DNA of 64,000 bases, taken from NCBI RefSeq assembly GCF_027580225.2, contig NC_073352.2, positions 3,660,501-3,724,500 on the forward strand, given 5' to 3'. The first letter of the stretch is position 1; each line of letters opens with the position of its first letter. The notes under the pieces were generated by a model. It was given only the letters and a program-made list of their open reading frames with translations, had not been told where the DNA came from and searched no databases. Made by a program: the position numbers and the translations under genes. Positions 46,068 to 57,533 of this stretch are shown here, piece by piece. The DNA comes from Misgurnus anguillicaudatus. Taxonomy: Eukaryota > Chordata > Actinopteri > Cypriniformes > Cobitidae.

Positions 46068-47200
46068 CCTGTAAAGTAACAATGCTTAAAGTTCAAAAAG
46101 GTCAAAGGTCAAGGCTGTTACCTAAATGCTAATTCATACTTGTCTGACACCAGCCAACTTTGAATGTTGATTTTTGTTTGCATTTATGTGATCAGTGTAA
46201 GTTATTTTATTGATTAGAGCTTTTATGTTGTGTTTTAGTCACATGCTCATATAGCTACAAGACCGCTAAACATGTTTCTGTGTTTTGTTTGGCCAATGTA
46301 GGAGGCCATGGTTTGTTTCAATAATGGGCTCATCATTCTGACAACAGATATTTGGCTACACTCGTTTTATAAAAAAACAACTAATGGTGTTATACAGTTT
46401 ATTGTGATCACTGTAGATCTGCAGTCGATATTTAAATAATACCTACAAATAGCAGCGTATCTATATAGATAAAGTATAGGCAGCAGGTTGTTATAACAGA
46501 ATGTTTGTGGGACCTACCTTTATCATACAATTACACCGAAAGTGACAGGAGTGCAAACGTTACTCCATAGGTGGGGTTGATGTAACAAACAGAGGGTTTG
46601 TTGTAACACCTGCTTGAAAATGAAGTTTAAACAAAATAATTTAATCAAATTCTGTCTATATACTAAAGGTGGATATTATTTATATATCAGCCCATAATAG
46701 ATAGATATCCACACATTCATGATCCTTCATCTAACCATCCTTGTGTTATGCAGTAATGCTGCACAATAAAGACAAAAAAATTCATAATTGTGAGTTATTT
46801 CCCTGATATTATATTAACAGTTATCATTTTGATGAATAGAATTTTTATTTCATTATCATTGTATAACTGAGGCTTAATGATAACACAGTGTGACAACTAA
46901 CCCCGCTGTGTAAAAATGTTTTCAATCCCAGCTATGAGTTACTAGAAGTTGTTGACATGTTTCAAAATGGTATGTTTTAGGTAACAAGAAAGTGATTAAA
47001 ATAATGTAAGGTTGGATTTGGTGACTTACACACCCAACTCGGAACTCGGGAAAAAAAAACAAGAAGAATAAATAAAGAAATATACTAATAAATTTATGAA
47101 TAAATAAATAAAATACTTCCATGCCTCCAAAACACAAAACTTCACAGATCACATGAAGTCTTCTGACACTTTCTTAAAACAGCTTTGGTAAAACAACATA
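46068..47200. other. Unassigned DNA with a repeat scrap
   Basis: GGCAGCAGGTTGTTAT at about 46481-46496 is a fragment of the fold-back family at 2759-2888. Nothing else recognised. Confidence 0.4.
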
Positions 47201-47345
47201 TTTTGTGTGTTATTATTGGAACAACACATCTTGTGTTGTACCTTTTATTTATTTGAATTCAAATTCAACACACAATGTGATAAAATAACACAAAATGTGT
47301 TAATAAGCATAACACAAAACACTGTGTAATACATTAACACATCCT
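47201..47345. repeat. AACACA-rich repeat
   Basis: Recurrent TGTGTT and AACACA motifs on both strands (ACACAAAATGTGTT and variants). A similar patch is at 48460-48585. They may be the ends of a decayed inverted-repeat element or a simple-repeat expansion. Confidence 0.5.
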
Positions 47346-47565
47346 AAGATAAGAGAAAAAGAGCAAAAGCACAGATTGCTCGCCCCTGTACAAATATGTA
47401 AAATAGCTGTGTTACAATTAAACCTGTGTTAGTTAGTGCCCCACTCACCCTACACCCTGAAAACGTTACAGTGCACCCAACCAAACCAAACCTTCAAAAA
47501 CAGCCCCTTTACCACATTTACCAAAACATGGTTTTCATTACTCATCTATAGACTACTTTATACAC

Positions 47566-48082
47566 TACTGTGCAAAAGTCTTAGGCCACCATTAAATTTG
47601 TTGTTTTTGCAATTGTGTAGCGATCATATATAATTATTTCTCAGTCTCTTTATTAGAATACAACCAGAAAATACAGGTAATATAGTATTAAAAACTGTAT
47701 AAAAGTATAAGCTGAAGTGTCAAGATTTTAGGGTAAACTCCCCTTACACTTGAGCAATAGCAGGCAGCTGCAGGATCTCTTAAACCTAAATAAAATTCAG
47801 TCCTCATTTCTAATTCGAATCGAATGACTTCATGACTTTAGTCTCCTCAAAAAAGCTCAAGATGTGTTTCGTGCCAAGAGAGGTCACACTAAATACTGAC
47901 TGATGCCTGAAGAAGACATTTAGTTCTGAAAATTGTTTTGTTTTTAATTTTGTGTACATATTTCCTGTATTTTCTGTGTGTATCTTAAAAAAGATAAATG
48001 AAAATAAAATAAATATGAATTGACATTAAAACTTTGCTAAAACAACAAGCTGGTGATGGTGGCCTAAGACTTTTGCACAGTA
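47566..48082. mobile_element. Non-autonomous Tc1/mariner-type element
   Basis: TACTGTGCAAAAGTCTTAGG at the left and CCTAAGACTTTTGCACAGTA at the right are perfect inverted repeats, ending in TA as expected for a TA target. 517 bp. Only scraps of former coding sequence could remain; no transposase frame. Confidence 0.88.
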
Positions 48083-48459
48083 TGTGCATATAAATAAAAC
48101 CTGTCCACAGCTTCATGGTAAAAAGCACTATGGACATTCTTCAGCATTTCTTATTCTGTTGGGCAAGTTCTGCATGTTTCAAATGATATGAGTAAATAAA
48201 TGGCAGAATTTAAATATTTATATTGTACTGTTCCTTAAACCAGTAAATAGCTCACTTCACTGAAACTGCTTTAGGGTTTTATTTAATAATTGATGGTCAT
48301 TATTAAGGGAAATTCTCCCTCGCCATGTAAATGATCAATGTGTGCCAGCTGCTGGAGTAACTGTATGTTGCTGCTCTGTTGACATACCGCAGATGTGTGA
48401 AACTGGCCAAATATTGAGCAGTAAAAGTGAATATTAATGAGTCTAATGTTCTCAGAATC
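48083..48459. other. Unassigned non-coding DNA
   Basis: Nothing recognised. Confidence 0.4.
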
Positions 48460-48585
48460 CACACATCTCTGTGTTATTTTTGAAACACATTTTGTGTTAC
48501 TTTTAACACAACTTGTGTTTTATTTTAACACAAAATCAACACAAACTGACACATAATGTGTTAAAAGGATAACAAATTAACCCAT
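48460..48585. repeat. AACACA-rich repeat, second patch
   Basis: Same motif type as 47201-47345 (AACACATTTTGTGTT, AACACAACTTGTGTT). The Tc1-type element lies between the two patches. Confidence 0.5.
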
Positions 48586-48829
48586 CCTTTGTAGAGTGTA
48601 CCAACAATCCTTCCTTTATTAATATATGTTTTGATTTTTAGTTATTATAAAGACTGCAATGTCCAAACTAGCAGCAGTTTCATATGGTTGTAAATATGCA
48701 ACCCAGTCTCACGGTAAGTCGTGTTATAGTAACGATAATTTTGATTAATTTATTCGTGTTTATTGTTTTTCATGGAGATGAATGTCTTTTTCGTCCTTCC
48801 CAGCACGAATTTCTATCAATGGCTGTTCG

Positions 48830-49727
48830 TGTAACGGTAATAATCTCACTGGAAACAGTCGCAGGAATAAACACAGATTTACTAAAACACTGGATATAAA
48901 GACACAGAACGGGAACAAACACAGAGTCCAGATGATGGTAATGGTAACAAAGGACTACGGTGGTGAGCGGGTGTTGGTAGTCCTTCGTTGGTGGAGTAGG
49001 TCTGTAGTGAGTAATCCAACTGAGAAGACCGGAACATTCAACACGAAGACGACACATGAAACAATCCAACACCCTACGAAACACAATCCAAACGATACAG
49101 AGATCAACATAAGAACACAATACACGGGATTAACCTAGACTAGACTGACAAAGTACTCACACGGATGTAACGAAGCATAGTACAACACATGGAACAACCA
49201 TGAACAGGCACAGAGTAACAAACACAAAGACCTTAAATAGGGGAGAACTAATGAATAAAACAGGTAACAAGGATTAAACCATGAGGGTGACAATGGAGCA
49301 AGGTAAAAGTGACAAGACACCGCAAACACATGGTCTAGTAAAACCAATACTAAGACCACGTGATCCCACACAAAACATGGGCCTGTCATGATCCTGCCAC
49401 AAGACTAGATTAAACAAAGGATAAGATGGCAGAATCATGACAGAACCGCCCCCTTAAGGAGCGGATACCAGACGCTCCCCATGGGAACACTAAACACGGG
49501 ACATGACAGACAGAACCAGATGAAACAGAACAAATAACAACAATGGCAAACAATGAAGAATAACAATGAGGGTGCCAAGGGAGCGAGGTAAAAGTGACAA
49601 GACACAGGGAACACGTGGTCTAGTAAAACCAATACTAAGACCACGTGATCCCACACAAAACATGGGCCTGTCATGATCCTGCCACAAGACTAGATTAAAC
49701 AAAGGATAAGATGGCAGAATCATGACA
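48830..49727 (-). repeat. Solo LTR (898 bp) with internal duplication
   Basis: Starts TGTAACGG, ends ATGACA, with a perfect 5-bp duplication GTTCG (48825-48829, 49728-49732). Removing it rejoins GTTCG to TGTGGCACGA, matching the mirrored arm of the host element near 50040. On the minus strand it begins TGTCATGATTCTGCC, which pairs with GGCAGGATCATGACA about 45 bp on. That end segment is duplicated: 49566-49727 repeats 49281-49442. A TATA-like CTATTTAAGG (plus 49234-49243) fits minus-strand transcription. Confidence 0.78.
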
Positions 49728-49810
49728 GTTCGTGTGGCACGAATTTCTTTATCGTGTCATTTTATATTCTGTTTTCTTATCGTTGTTTTCTATTTTTTGA
49801 CCATTGTCGC

Positions 49811-49980
49811 TGGGGTTTGGGTTAGAATCACTTTCTGCAACTTCCTAACCCAAACTCCAACTCTAACCCCAACTCCAGGCGAGAATAGTTTTAAAAGCAG
49901 ACAAAAAACATGTAGAAACCAATGCAAAAAATTACATCCTAACACAAACCCCGAATCTAACCCTAACCCCAACCGACAAT
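49811..49980. repeat. Telomere-like CTAACCC tracts
   Basis: GGGTTTGGGTTAG is followed by AACTCTAACCCCAACTCC and later AATCTAACCCTAACCCCAAC. These are degenerate relatives of the TTAGGG telomere repeat in both orientations, inside the long-TIR element. Confidence 0.55.
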
Positions 49981-50164
49981 GATTTAAAAATAGGAAAGAA
50001 CGATGAGAAAACAAAATATAAAATGACTCGATAAAGAAAGTCGTGCCACAGACACGAAAAGCCATTGATAGAAAAAAGCGGAAATTCGTCTCATCAAACA
50101 CCAATAAATTATCAAAATTTTCGTTACTATAACAGAACTTACTGTGAGACTGTGTTGAAATATG

Positions 50165-52195
50165 TTGAATATTTCAGCAGTGTTGGGGATATGTTGGAGA
50201 TCTCAGTGTATTTTTCCAGTTCTGCTGGGGTCAGATGGAGCCTGTAATATTCTAGGTGCCTGAGAGGGAAGTGGACATCAATGGCATTCAAAGGGAGGAT
50301 TATAATCACAGAGATAGAACATTTCTACAAGAAAATGTGTGATGGCAGCTATTGTTCAGAGAAGAAAGCAGTGTGGGTCGCATTCAGTGTAGTGTTTGTT
50401 TGTGGCTTGATTCAGGAACAGGAAGATAAATATTGGTGTGGGTGTTCACCCTATGGACTTGCATTGTAAATTCATTAGGTAGTAATTGCTGCTTTGCCTC
50501 TATATCATTACCATACCTTGATGACATAACCATGAATACAGCTAATTCATGGAGCTTACACAAATATATACCTGCTGCTTAATTGAGCTTTAATAAATCC
50601 CAACAATAAATGATTAATGATTCAAAATGAATTCTGTAGATTCTCTCAGACCTGGTTACATAAAAAACAAGAATATTTATATGTGTTTGACTTGCTAGAT
50701 CTCAATGTCTTCTCAGCGCAAATGGGATTTAAAAGTTTGTGCAAGTACTAAATCTGAACTCAGATCAGTAAAAGGCACACTGAGGTGAGAGCAGGGATGC
50801 TGCTGTAGGACATACAGACCTGTCTGATAAATACAAACACAAATGCTACTGAGCTGCCCAGCAAGCCGGCATTGAAAAGCCTTATAGGGATTTGCTCCAA
50901 ATGTAAAAACTAGGGATGTGCACAAATGGTTGAAAAATGAATGTTTGTTTGTTTGTTTTTCAGCGCCATTGGCAGGGTTAAGGCTAATGCTCATTCAATG
51001 CTTTTTCACTTCACCTGTACTCTCTTTTACAGACTTTAATATAAAATATACATGAATTTATTATACTAATTTAAATATTTAAAGCTTTAACACTTTTTGT
51101 AAACCGGCTCACGTGTTATTTAGACGTGCTGCTTCGCCGCATCAGCACATCATGAGATAAAATGAATGTTAAATTCAGATATTCTTGTTAGATCCGTCTG
51201 TTGTTCTTAAACAAACTTAGTACCAAAAACTTTAAAGCTTAATGTGTTGCCTTTCAAGCACTATTTTCTCTCTTTCTTTTGAACACATGGGGCCTAATAT
51301 TGGCAGGTTATAACTGCTTTCTTAATCACCTGGTCTTTCGTAAGTTATTTAAATGCACTTTTCTTCTTGTTAAGAACGCATCAGCAAATATATTTTTTTA
51401 AAACTGTTAAGGCAGTCGTGCATTCTTCATTCCTCACAGGACTTTGCTCAGTATGAATCACCTGGTTTAAAATCAATGCGTTTTAATAGTCTCTGTCTCT
51501 GATTGAATATAGATGGCATTTGCTGTGAGGCTAAGACATAGTCATATTAATCACAGAGTGAACGTGTTTTTATTATTTGTCTCTCCTGCTGCTTTTGTCA
51601 GTTTAAGGGCCCAGGGGAAACAGAGATGTTGATTGAGAGGCAATGTTGAGCTCCAGCCGAGAGTCAATGGACCATTCAACAGCTTTTCATAGACTACAGG
51701 CATGATTAGGCCATACACCACAGTATACACCACACACTTGTCAACTGCAATTAACAGGCATTGGACGTGACGGTTATACATAAATAAGTCATAAAACATC
51801 ATACACAATGTTATTATGTTACAGTTACAGTCATGTATGCAGCCGTCAGTGAATCCAGATATCTGAACAGTCTACAGGACTTTAAGGTACAGTATCTGTC
51901 ACCAGCCTCTGACAATGCTTGTGGCTTTTGTATAACCAGTCATTCTGGAATAATGGAAGCTAATTATTTTTTCCCATGAACTCTCGACAAAAGCACCTGG
52001 GTCTATTATGCTGTTCTCAAGTATTGATCCACACTATATAGTACATGATGCTTAAGAAGGAAAAAATTGTACCCTGCTTGCACTTTTGGCTAGCAATCAA
52101 TTTCTCATTACCAGTTCCCAATGAAGACTGAAAAGACATTTTAGTGTTTGAGCAATGTTTAAAAAAATAATAATCTTGTGGCCTTAAGAGTTTTT
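50165..52195. other. Unassigned non-coding DNA
   Basis: TAGGGATGTGCACAAATGG near 50911 may be one end of a decayed hAT copy, and (GTTT)n follows at about 50943-50958. Frames of up to 93 codons show no domains. Confidence 0.35.
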
Positions 52196-52629
52196 TATTA
52201 TCTCTTTCCCTGCTGCCGTTTTTTTTTAAGTTGCCAGCCAGCGCCAGCATTTTTCAGAAAAGTTGAATGCCTTACAGAAAATGTTCTTCTTTAAATATAT
52301 AAACATACAAATATATCAAATGAAAGAACAGACCCTCTGCTTTCAAAAAAAAAAAAACATTTCATCCTACCTTCATTTGTTCTCTTGTAATCACCTCTAA
52401 AATATGGGTAGGTTTCTTCAAAAATGGCAAATATTGAGCAAAGATACTTGCATTTTTGTCAGAGATCAGATTCTGAACGATGACCAAAACATACACAGAG
52501 GTTTTACTGTTATTTGATCAGTAGATGCTTAGTGTTCTATAAGTTGTGTAAGAGCGCCACCTAGTGGATAATAGCAGAAATATGGATTGCCATTGAAATT
52601 CATTATTGGCAGGGAAGCGTTTCTCTTAA

Positions 52630-53984
52630 AGGTCACATTCTTCCTAATCCAATTTTTCAAACTTTAGTTAGTGTGTAATGTTGCTGTTAGAGCATAAATA
52701 ATACCTGCAAAATAATAAAGCTCAAAGCTTAATGCCAAGCGATATTTTAGAATTCCCCTTTTAAAGCCTACAATGGCTATGTTTACATGCACAAAATTTT
52801 GTCAATCTGACTGAATTTAATACGATTGAAGGTTACGTCGATACAGTTTACATGCACATTGCAATCTGATTTAAATGTTCGTTTACATGTACATTATATA
52901 GAAACCGAACCGAAAGTCTGCCCAAGCGCACAGCCAAGGTTGCCAGATTCGCGTATTAAAACCATCCGAATAGCCGTTCAAAACTAGCCCAAAAGCATCC
53001 CAATGACTATTCACAGCCCAAATACCAATAACTAAGCAACGAAATTATTTAATCTTTAACCCGCAGAAGAAAAAAAAAATGGTGGAAAGAGTTTAAACAG
53101 TATCCCAAATCTAAACTCGAAAAAAATCACAATTGAGTTGGAGAAAGTTGCTCTTAAGAAGTTTTCAGATATAGGTAATGAAAACAATTTTCAAAAGGCA
53201 CAACGCTATTTTATTACTTTAAGTAGCCTAATGTTTTAAAAGTACACATAAACGCTGCAGAATTTAGTACATCACGTGACCCCATTAACGTTACCCTTAA
53301 TAATGCCACTGCCTTGCTATTGTGTGTTTCTGTGATGAGAATCATGTGATATAAGAGGTTAATATAATACGTGAACTTGGAGCACAAATCTTCTGTGCAT
53401 GTGCACAATGTATTTTTGCGTCCGACTGAGAAAATTATACGATTCACACGTTTACATGTGTACTTTTCTCCTGCTGATCGGGTCATAGATCGGAGTACAC
53501 CACCCCCTTCAATACGATCCAAATTTGCATCCGATTAAGGTTGATTAGGCATTGATTAAGGTATTTACATGAAGGCTTTTCAATACGATTGAGCCATCAA
53601 TACGATTACAAACAGATTATTTGGTTGCATGTAAACGTACCTATTGAACAGCCGGTTTGGACTACAGTCCTTTACTTCCCGCTTTAATGACATCAATATA
53701 AGAGTATAAGAGAATATCAATCGCCAGCTAAGCTCAAATGGCTCTGGCTAAGCTGCTATCGGATCACAACACACTAAACAAGCTACACAATCAGAACTCT
53801 TTAAATATTTCTGAAGGAGGGACTTCATAGAACAAGGAAGACATCAACCTGTTTTTAGGACAGGTATAAAGGTAAATAAATTGTGTGAAAAATACTGTGT
53901 TTTTTTACATGTGAAACATGAACACGTTATATTGCACACTGTAAAGACAATCAAAGCTTCAAAAACACGGGAACAATGGGACCT
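52630..53984. mobile_element. Repeat D copy 2 (TTAA-target), with nested insert
   Basis: TTAA at 52626-52629 and 53985-53988. Ends AGGTCACATTCTTCC and GAACAATGGGACCT. Opposite in orientation to copy 1 and the same as copy 3. A separate element at 52773-53644 interrupts it at a point where copy 3 is continuous (CCTACAGCGAACGGCCGG, 62993-63010). Confidence 0.82.
52773..53644. mobile_element. Element nested in repeat D copy 2
   Basis: Ends TGGCTATGTTTACATGCA and TGCATGTAAACGTACCTAT are imperfect inverted repeats, and TTACATG words recur near both ends. About 870 bp. The 102-codon minus frame at 53214-53522 is not recognised. Superfamily unknown. Confidence 0.65.
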
Positions 53985-54899
53985 TTAATTGAAGAGATAA
54001 ATCGTCAATGGCAGGAAAGAGTTAAACGTTTTTCTTCCTGGTTCTTCGTTAGTCTTTGTGTGGGTTTCAAGTCTGAGTCTTAGATGGTCTCATCTTCACT
54101 TCAACCTTTGTTGAAAGGGAGAATCCTCCCCATTGAAAAAAATATTTGACCTACATTTCAGTCTGTTCCTCACACAAATCTATCATATATCTTCAGGGTT
54201 ACCAACTTTCGAGTTAAGCTAGGAGTGAGATTTTCGGGCTTTTTGATTTTTTACTAAATGATTTTTAATAATAATTTTTATATAAGTTCTTTACTAAAGT
54301 AACCTTTTGCCAATTGATAATAGTGTGGATTTTAGCTATTTCCATGTTAAATTGTTGGAAAAACTCTGGAAAAATGGTTTACAATACAAATCTAATCATA
54401 TTTTAGAAATTAAATTGAAATAAAATCTTTTACTGAGTTTATACACCTAAGCTTATAGTCTATTTTATCCTATTATATTTTTCTCCTGATAAAAGTGCCA
54501 AAAAAGTTCTTAAAATCTTATGAATACTTGTGTCTGTAAAGTGCAGATTACAGGAGATTTGATTCAGTTCATCCACTGAGAAAGAGGAATAGCATAAAGT
54601 GATGATTTGTGATTGATTGGAGATGGGACTGTCTGAAGAGGGACTGTCACACTTGAAATACACTAAACCAAATGAGCACTTTATATTAAACTAAAGCAAC
54701 AGATAATGTGCATTTCATATAATTATATTTTGTATATATGTCACGCCCAGGGGCTGGCTGCTAATGGCTAAAGCCACGCCCCTTCTCAACTTCCACCTCG
54801 AGGAGGTCCCCAAAACCGACCCAATGACCAGACAACAACGAGGACAGGTAGGTATAAAAACAATCTTTATTTATTTGTTTAACCCTCAAGAGTTCCTTT

Positions 54900-56930
54900 A
54901 AAAAACTTCCTTAAGTGTTCCTAAGGCCACAAAATGACACCTTCTCAAAACTGCTCTAAAAATATCATACGTCAATATTTTCTTTCATTTTAAACGATGC
55001 TATCTTTTAGAACTACTTCTGCCTGAAACATACATATCAAATATTAATATAATTTGTGAAAATTTTAACCCTTTATATGCCTGTTTGTTTACATTAGCCC
55101 ATGTTTTTTTTAACAGAAAAAACAAAAAAACTAAATATTTTCCAAAAAACACATTTGAACCACCATGTGATTATTATTATTATTATACCCTGAGATGGGT
55201 CAAAGATTGGTAGCAACATTGATTTTCATGCATTGTTATTTTTTGAACAGGGTCAGATTTTATAAAAAACTTCCTTAAGTGTTCCTAAGGCCACAAAATG
55301 ACACCTTCCCAAAAACGGCTCTAAAAATATCATACGTCAATATTTTTTTTCATTTTAAACGATGCTATCTTTTAGAACTACTTCTGCCTGAAACATACAT
55401 ATCAAATATTAATATAATTTGTGGAAATTTTAACCCTTTATATGCCTGTTTGTTTACATTAGCCCATGTTTTTTTAACAGAAAAAACAAAAAAACTAAAT
55501 ATTTTCCAAAAAACACATTTGAACCACCATGTGATTATTATTATTATTATACCCTGAGATGGGTCAAAGATTGGTAGCAACATTGATTTTCATGCATTGT
55601 TATTTTTTGAACAGGGTCAGATTTTATAAAAAACTTCCTTAAGTGTTCCTAAGGCCACAAAATGACACCTTCCCAAAAACGGCTCTAAAAATATCATACA
55701 TCAATATTTTTTTTCATGTTAAACGATGCAGTCTTTTAGAACTACTTCTGCCTGAAACATACATATCAAATATTAATATAATTTGTGGAAATTTTAACCC
55801 ATTATATGCCTGTTTGTTTACATTAGCCCATGTTTTTTTTAACAGAAAAAACAAAAAAACTAAATATTTTCCAAAAAACACATTTGAACCACCATGTGAT
55901 TATTATTATTATTATACCCTGAGATGGGTCAAAGATTGGTAGCAACATTGATTTTCATGCATTGTTATTTTTTGAACAGGGTCAGATTTTATAAAAAACT
56001 TCCTTAAGTGTTCCTAAGGCCACAAAATGACACCTTCCCAAAAACGGCTCTAAAAATATCATACGTCAATATTTTTTTTCATTTTAAATGATGCAGTCTT
56101 TTAGAACTACTTCTGCCTGAAACATACATATCAAATATTAATATAATTTGTGGAAATTTTAACCCATTATATGCCTGTTTGTTTACATTAGCCCATGTTT
56201 TTTTAACATAAAAAAACAAAAAAACTAAATATTTTCCAAAAAACACATTTGAACCACCATGTGATTATAATTATTATTATACCCTGAGATGGGTCAAAGA
56301 TTGGTAGCAACATTGATTTTCATGCATTGTTATTTTTTGAACAGGGTCAGATTTTATAAAAAACTTCCTTAAGTGTTCCTAAGGCCACAAAATGACACCT
56401 TCCCAAAAACTGCTCTAAAAATATCATACATCAATATTTTCTTTCATTTTAAACAATGCAGTCTTTTAGAACTACTTCTGCCTGAAACATACATATCAAA
56501 TATTAATATAATTTGTGGAAATTTTAACCCTTTATATGCCTGTTTGTTTACATTAGCCCATGTTTTTTTTAACAGAAAAAACAAAAAAACTAAATATTTT
56601 CCAAAAAACACATTTGAACCACCATGTGATTATTATTATTATTATACCCCGAGATGGGTCAAAGATTGGTAGCAACATTGATTTTCATGCATTGTTATTT
56701 TTTGAACAGGGTCAGATTTTATACAAAACTCACACTTGTGATCCTAAGGCCAAAATGACACCAAAATGATACCTTCCCAAAACCTGCTCTAAAACTATCA
56801 TACATCAATATTTTTTTCCACTTTAAACTATTAAATCTTTTAACACTACTTCTTCCTGAAACATACATGTCAAATATTAATTAAATTTGTGGAAATTTTA
56901 ACCCTTTAAATGCCAATATGTTAACGTTAA
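54900..56930. repeat. 365-bp tandem array (5 full units plus a decayed one)
   Basis: Units start at CTTCCTTAAGTG: 54906, 55270, 55634, 55999 and 56364, with a diverged sixth from about 56729. Spacing is 364-365 bp and the full units are nearly identical. Each contains AGAACTACTTCTGCCTGAAA and a (TTA)n stretch followed by CCCTGAGATGGGTCAAAG. The sixth unit joins the transposase remnant, so it probably marks the original single copy. Recurrent 92-99-codon plus-strand frames reflect unit identity, not a supported gene. Confidence 0.93.
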
Positions 56931-56936
56931 TCGAAC

Positions 56937-57533
56937 CACAGTGTTCAGCTGATGTCGTAAAACCTTTTGTGGGACATCGTAGCCCAAATAGTGACCTGTC
57001 CTGATTTCTCACTCCAGAGACTGAGAGCTAATTAATTTTTTATCTGTAAACATCGGTCAGAATGAGCAGCCCCACATAAGCCTGCAGTTTCTCTGTCTCA
57101 AGATCTCTCCAGTCTGTGACTGTCTCCCATGTAGGTTTGTCATGGCCCCAATATGCTGCAGGATTTCATGCATCAGCATCAATGAAAAGCTTGAAGTCAG
57201 GGCTGATTCGGGCAGTGGCATAGTGTGTGAGCCCTGGGATCAAATCTGTGGCTGCTGGAAAGTAGCGGAGCGTCTCCATGTTTGTGGGAGACCAGAAGAT
57301 TTTTCAATTTTTGACGTCCATCCTGCCGCCACTTCATCCATCTCCTCTCCGCTCTCACCTTCTGACAAGTCTTCTGAAGATCTCTCTAATGAATTAGACT
57401 CCAGCTGGTCTACTTCTACCTCTGAGGCCTCCGTGTCGACCTCAGAATCCTCGGAGGAAGATGAGGAGCCATCCTCGCTCTTGAAGTGCATGATTATTTC
57501 AGGAGCCTTATGTGTGCTGTAATGCCTTGCCAT
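56937..57533 (-). pseudogene. piggyBac transposase pseudogene (N-terminal part)
   Basis: The frame starts MARHYSTHKAPE (ATG at 57531-57533), followed by a Ser- and acid-rich N-terminus typical of piggyBac and PGBD proteins. After TSK the frame shifts (near 57301-57313), and conserved pieces continue in other frames: FWSPTNMETLRYFPAAT, then a segment ending EKLQAYVGLLIL, then LWSEKSG and MSHKRFYDIS. Several stops occur. The catalytic Asp residues of the RNase H-like core lie beyond the break at about 56937 and are absent. Upstream in-frame sequence extends to 57641 but is probably 5' leader. It is clearly non-functional. Confidence 0.85.

Larger units (their letters stand above)
48699..50157. 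mobile_element. Long-TIR DNA element holding a solo LTR
   Basis: The left CAACCCAGTCTCACGGTAAG and right GTGAGACTGTGTTG ends begin arms that stay similar for over 100 bp, including TATAGTAACG and ATCAATGGCT. AAATATG flanks both sides (48692-48698, 50158-50164). The centre has telomere-like CTAACCC tracts. Without the LTR at 48830-49727 the unit is about 560 bp. Confidence 0.75.
52196..54025. mobile_element. Repeat B copy 3, holding repeat D copy 2
   Basis: The left part (CTCTTTCCCTGCTGCC, AAGAACAGACCCTCTGCTTT) and the right part (AAATCGTCAATGGCAGGAAA) match repeat B copies 1 and 2. Between them at TTAA sits repeat D copy 2. Copy 2 of repeat B has the unbroken sequence CTCTTAATTGACAAGATAAC at the same point (12745-12764). 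Confidence 0.8.

Noticed and set aside
54900..56770. A repeated small protein gene in the 365-bp array
   Set aside because: The 92-99-codon plus-strand frames recur only because the units are near-identical. Not every unit keeps the frame, the peptide ends in a run encoded by a (TTA)n tract, and no domain is recognised.
57142..57522. A 126-codon plus-strand gene
   Set aside because: It is the antisense shadow of the piggyBac transposase remnant on the minus strand.
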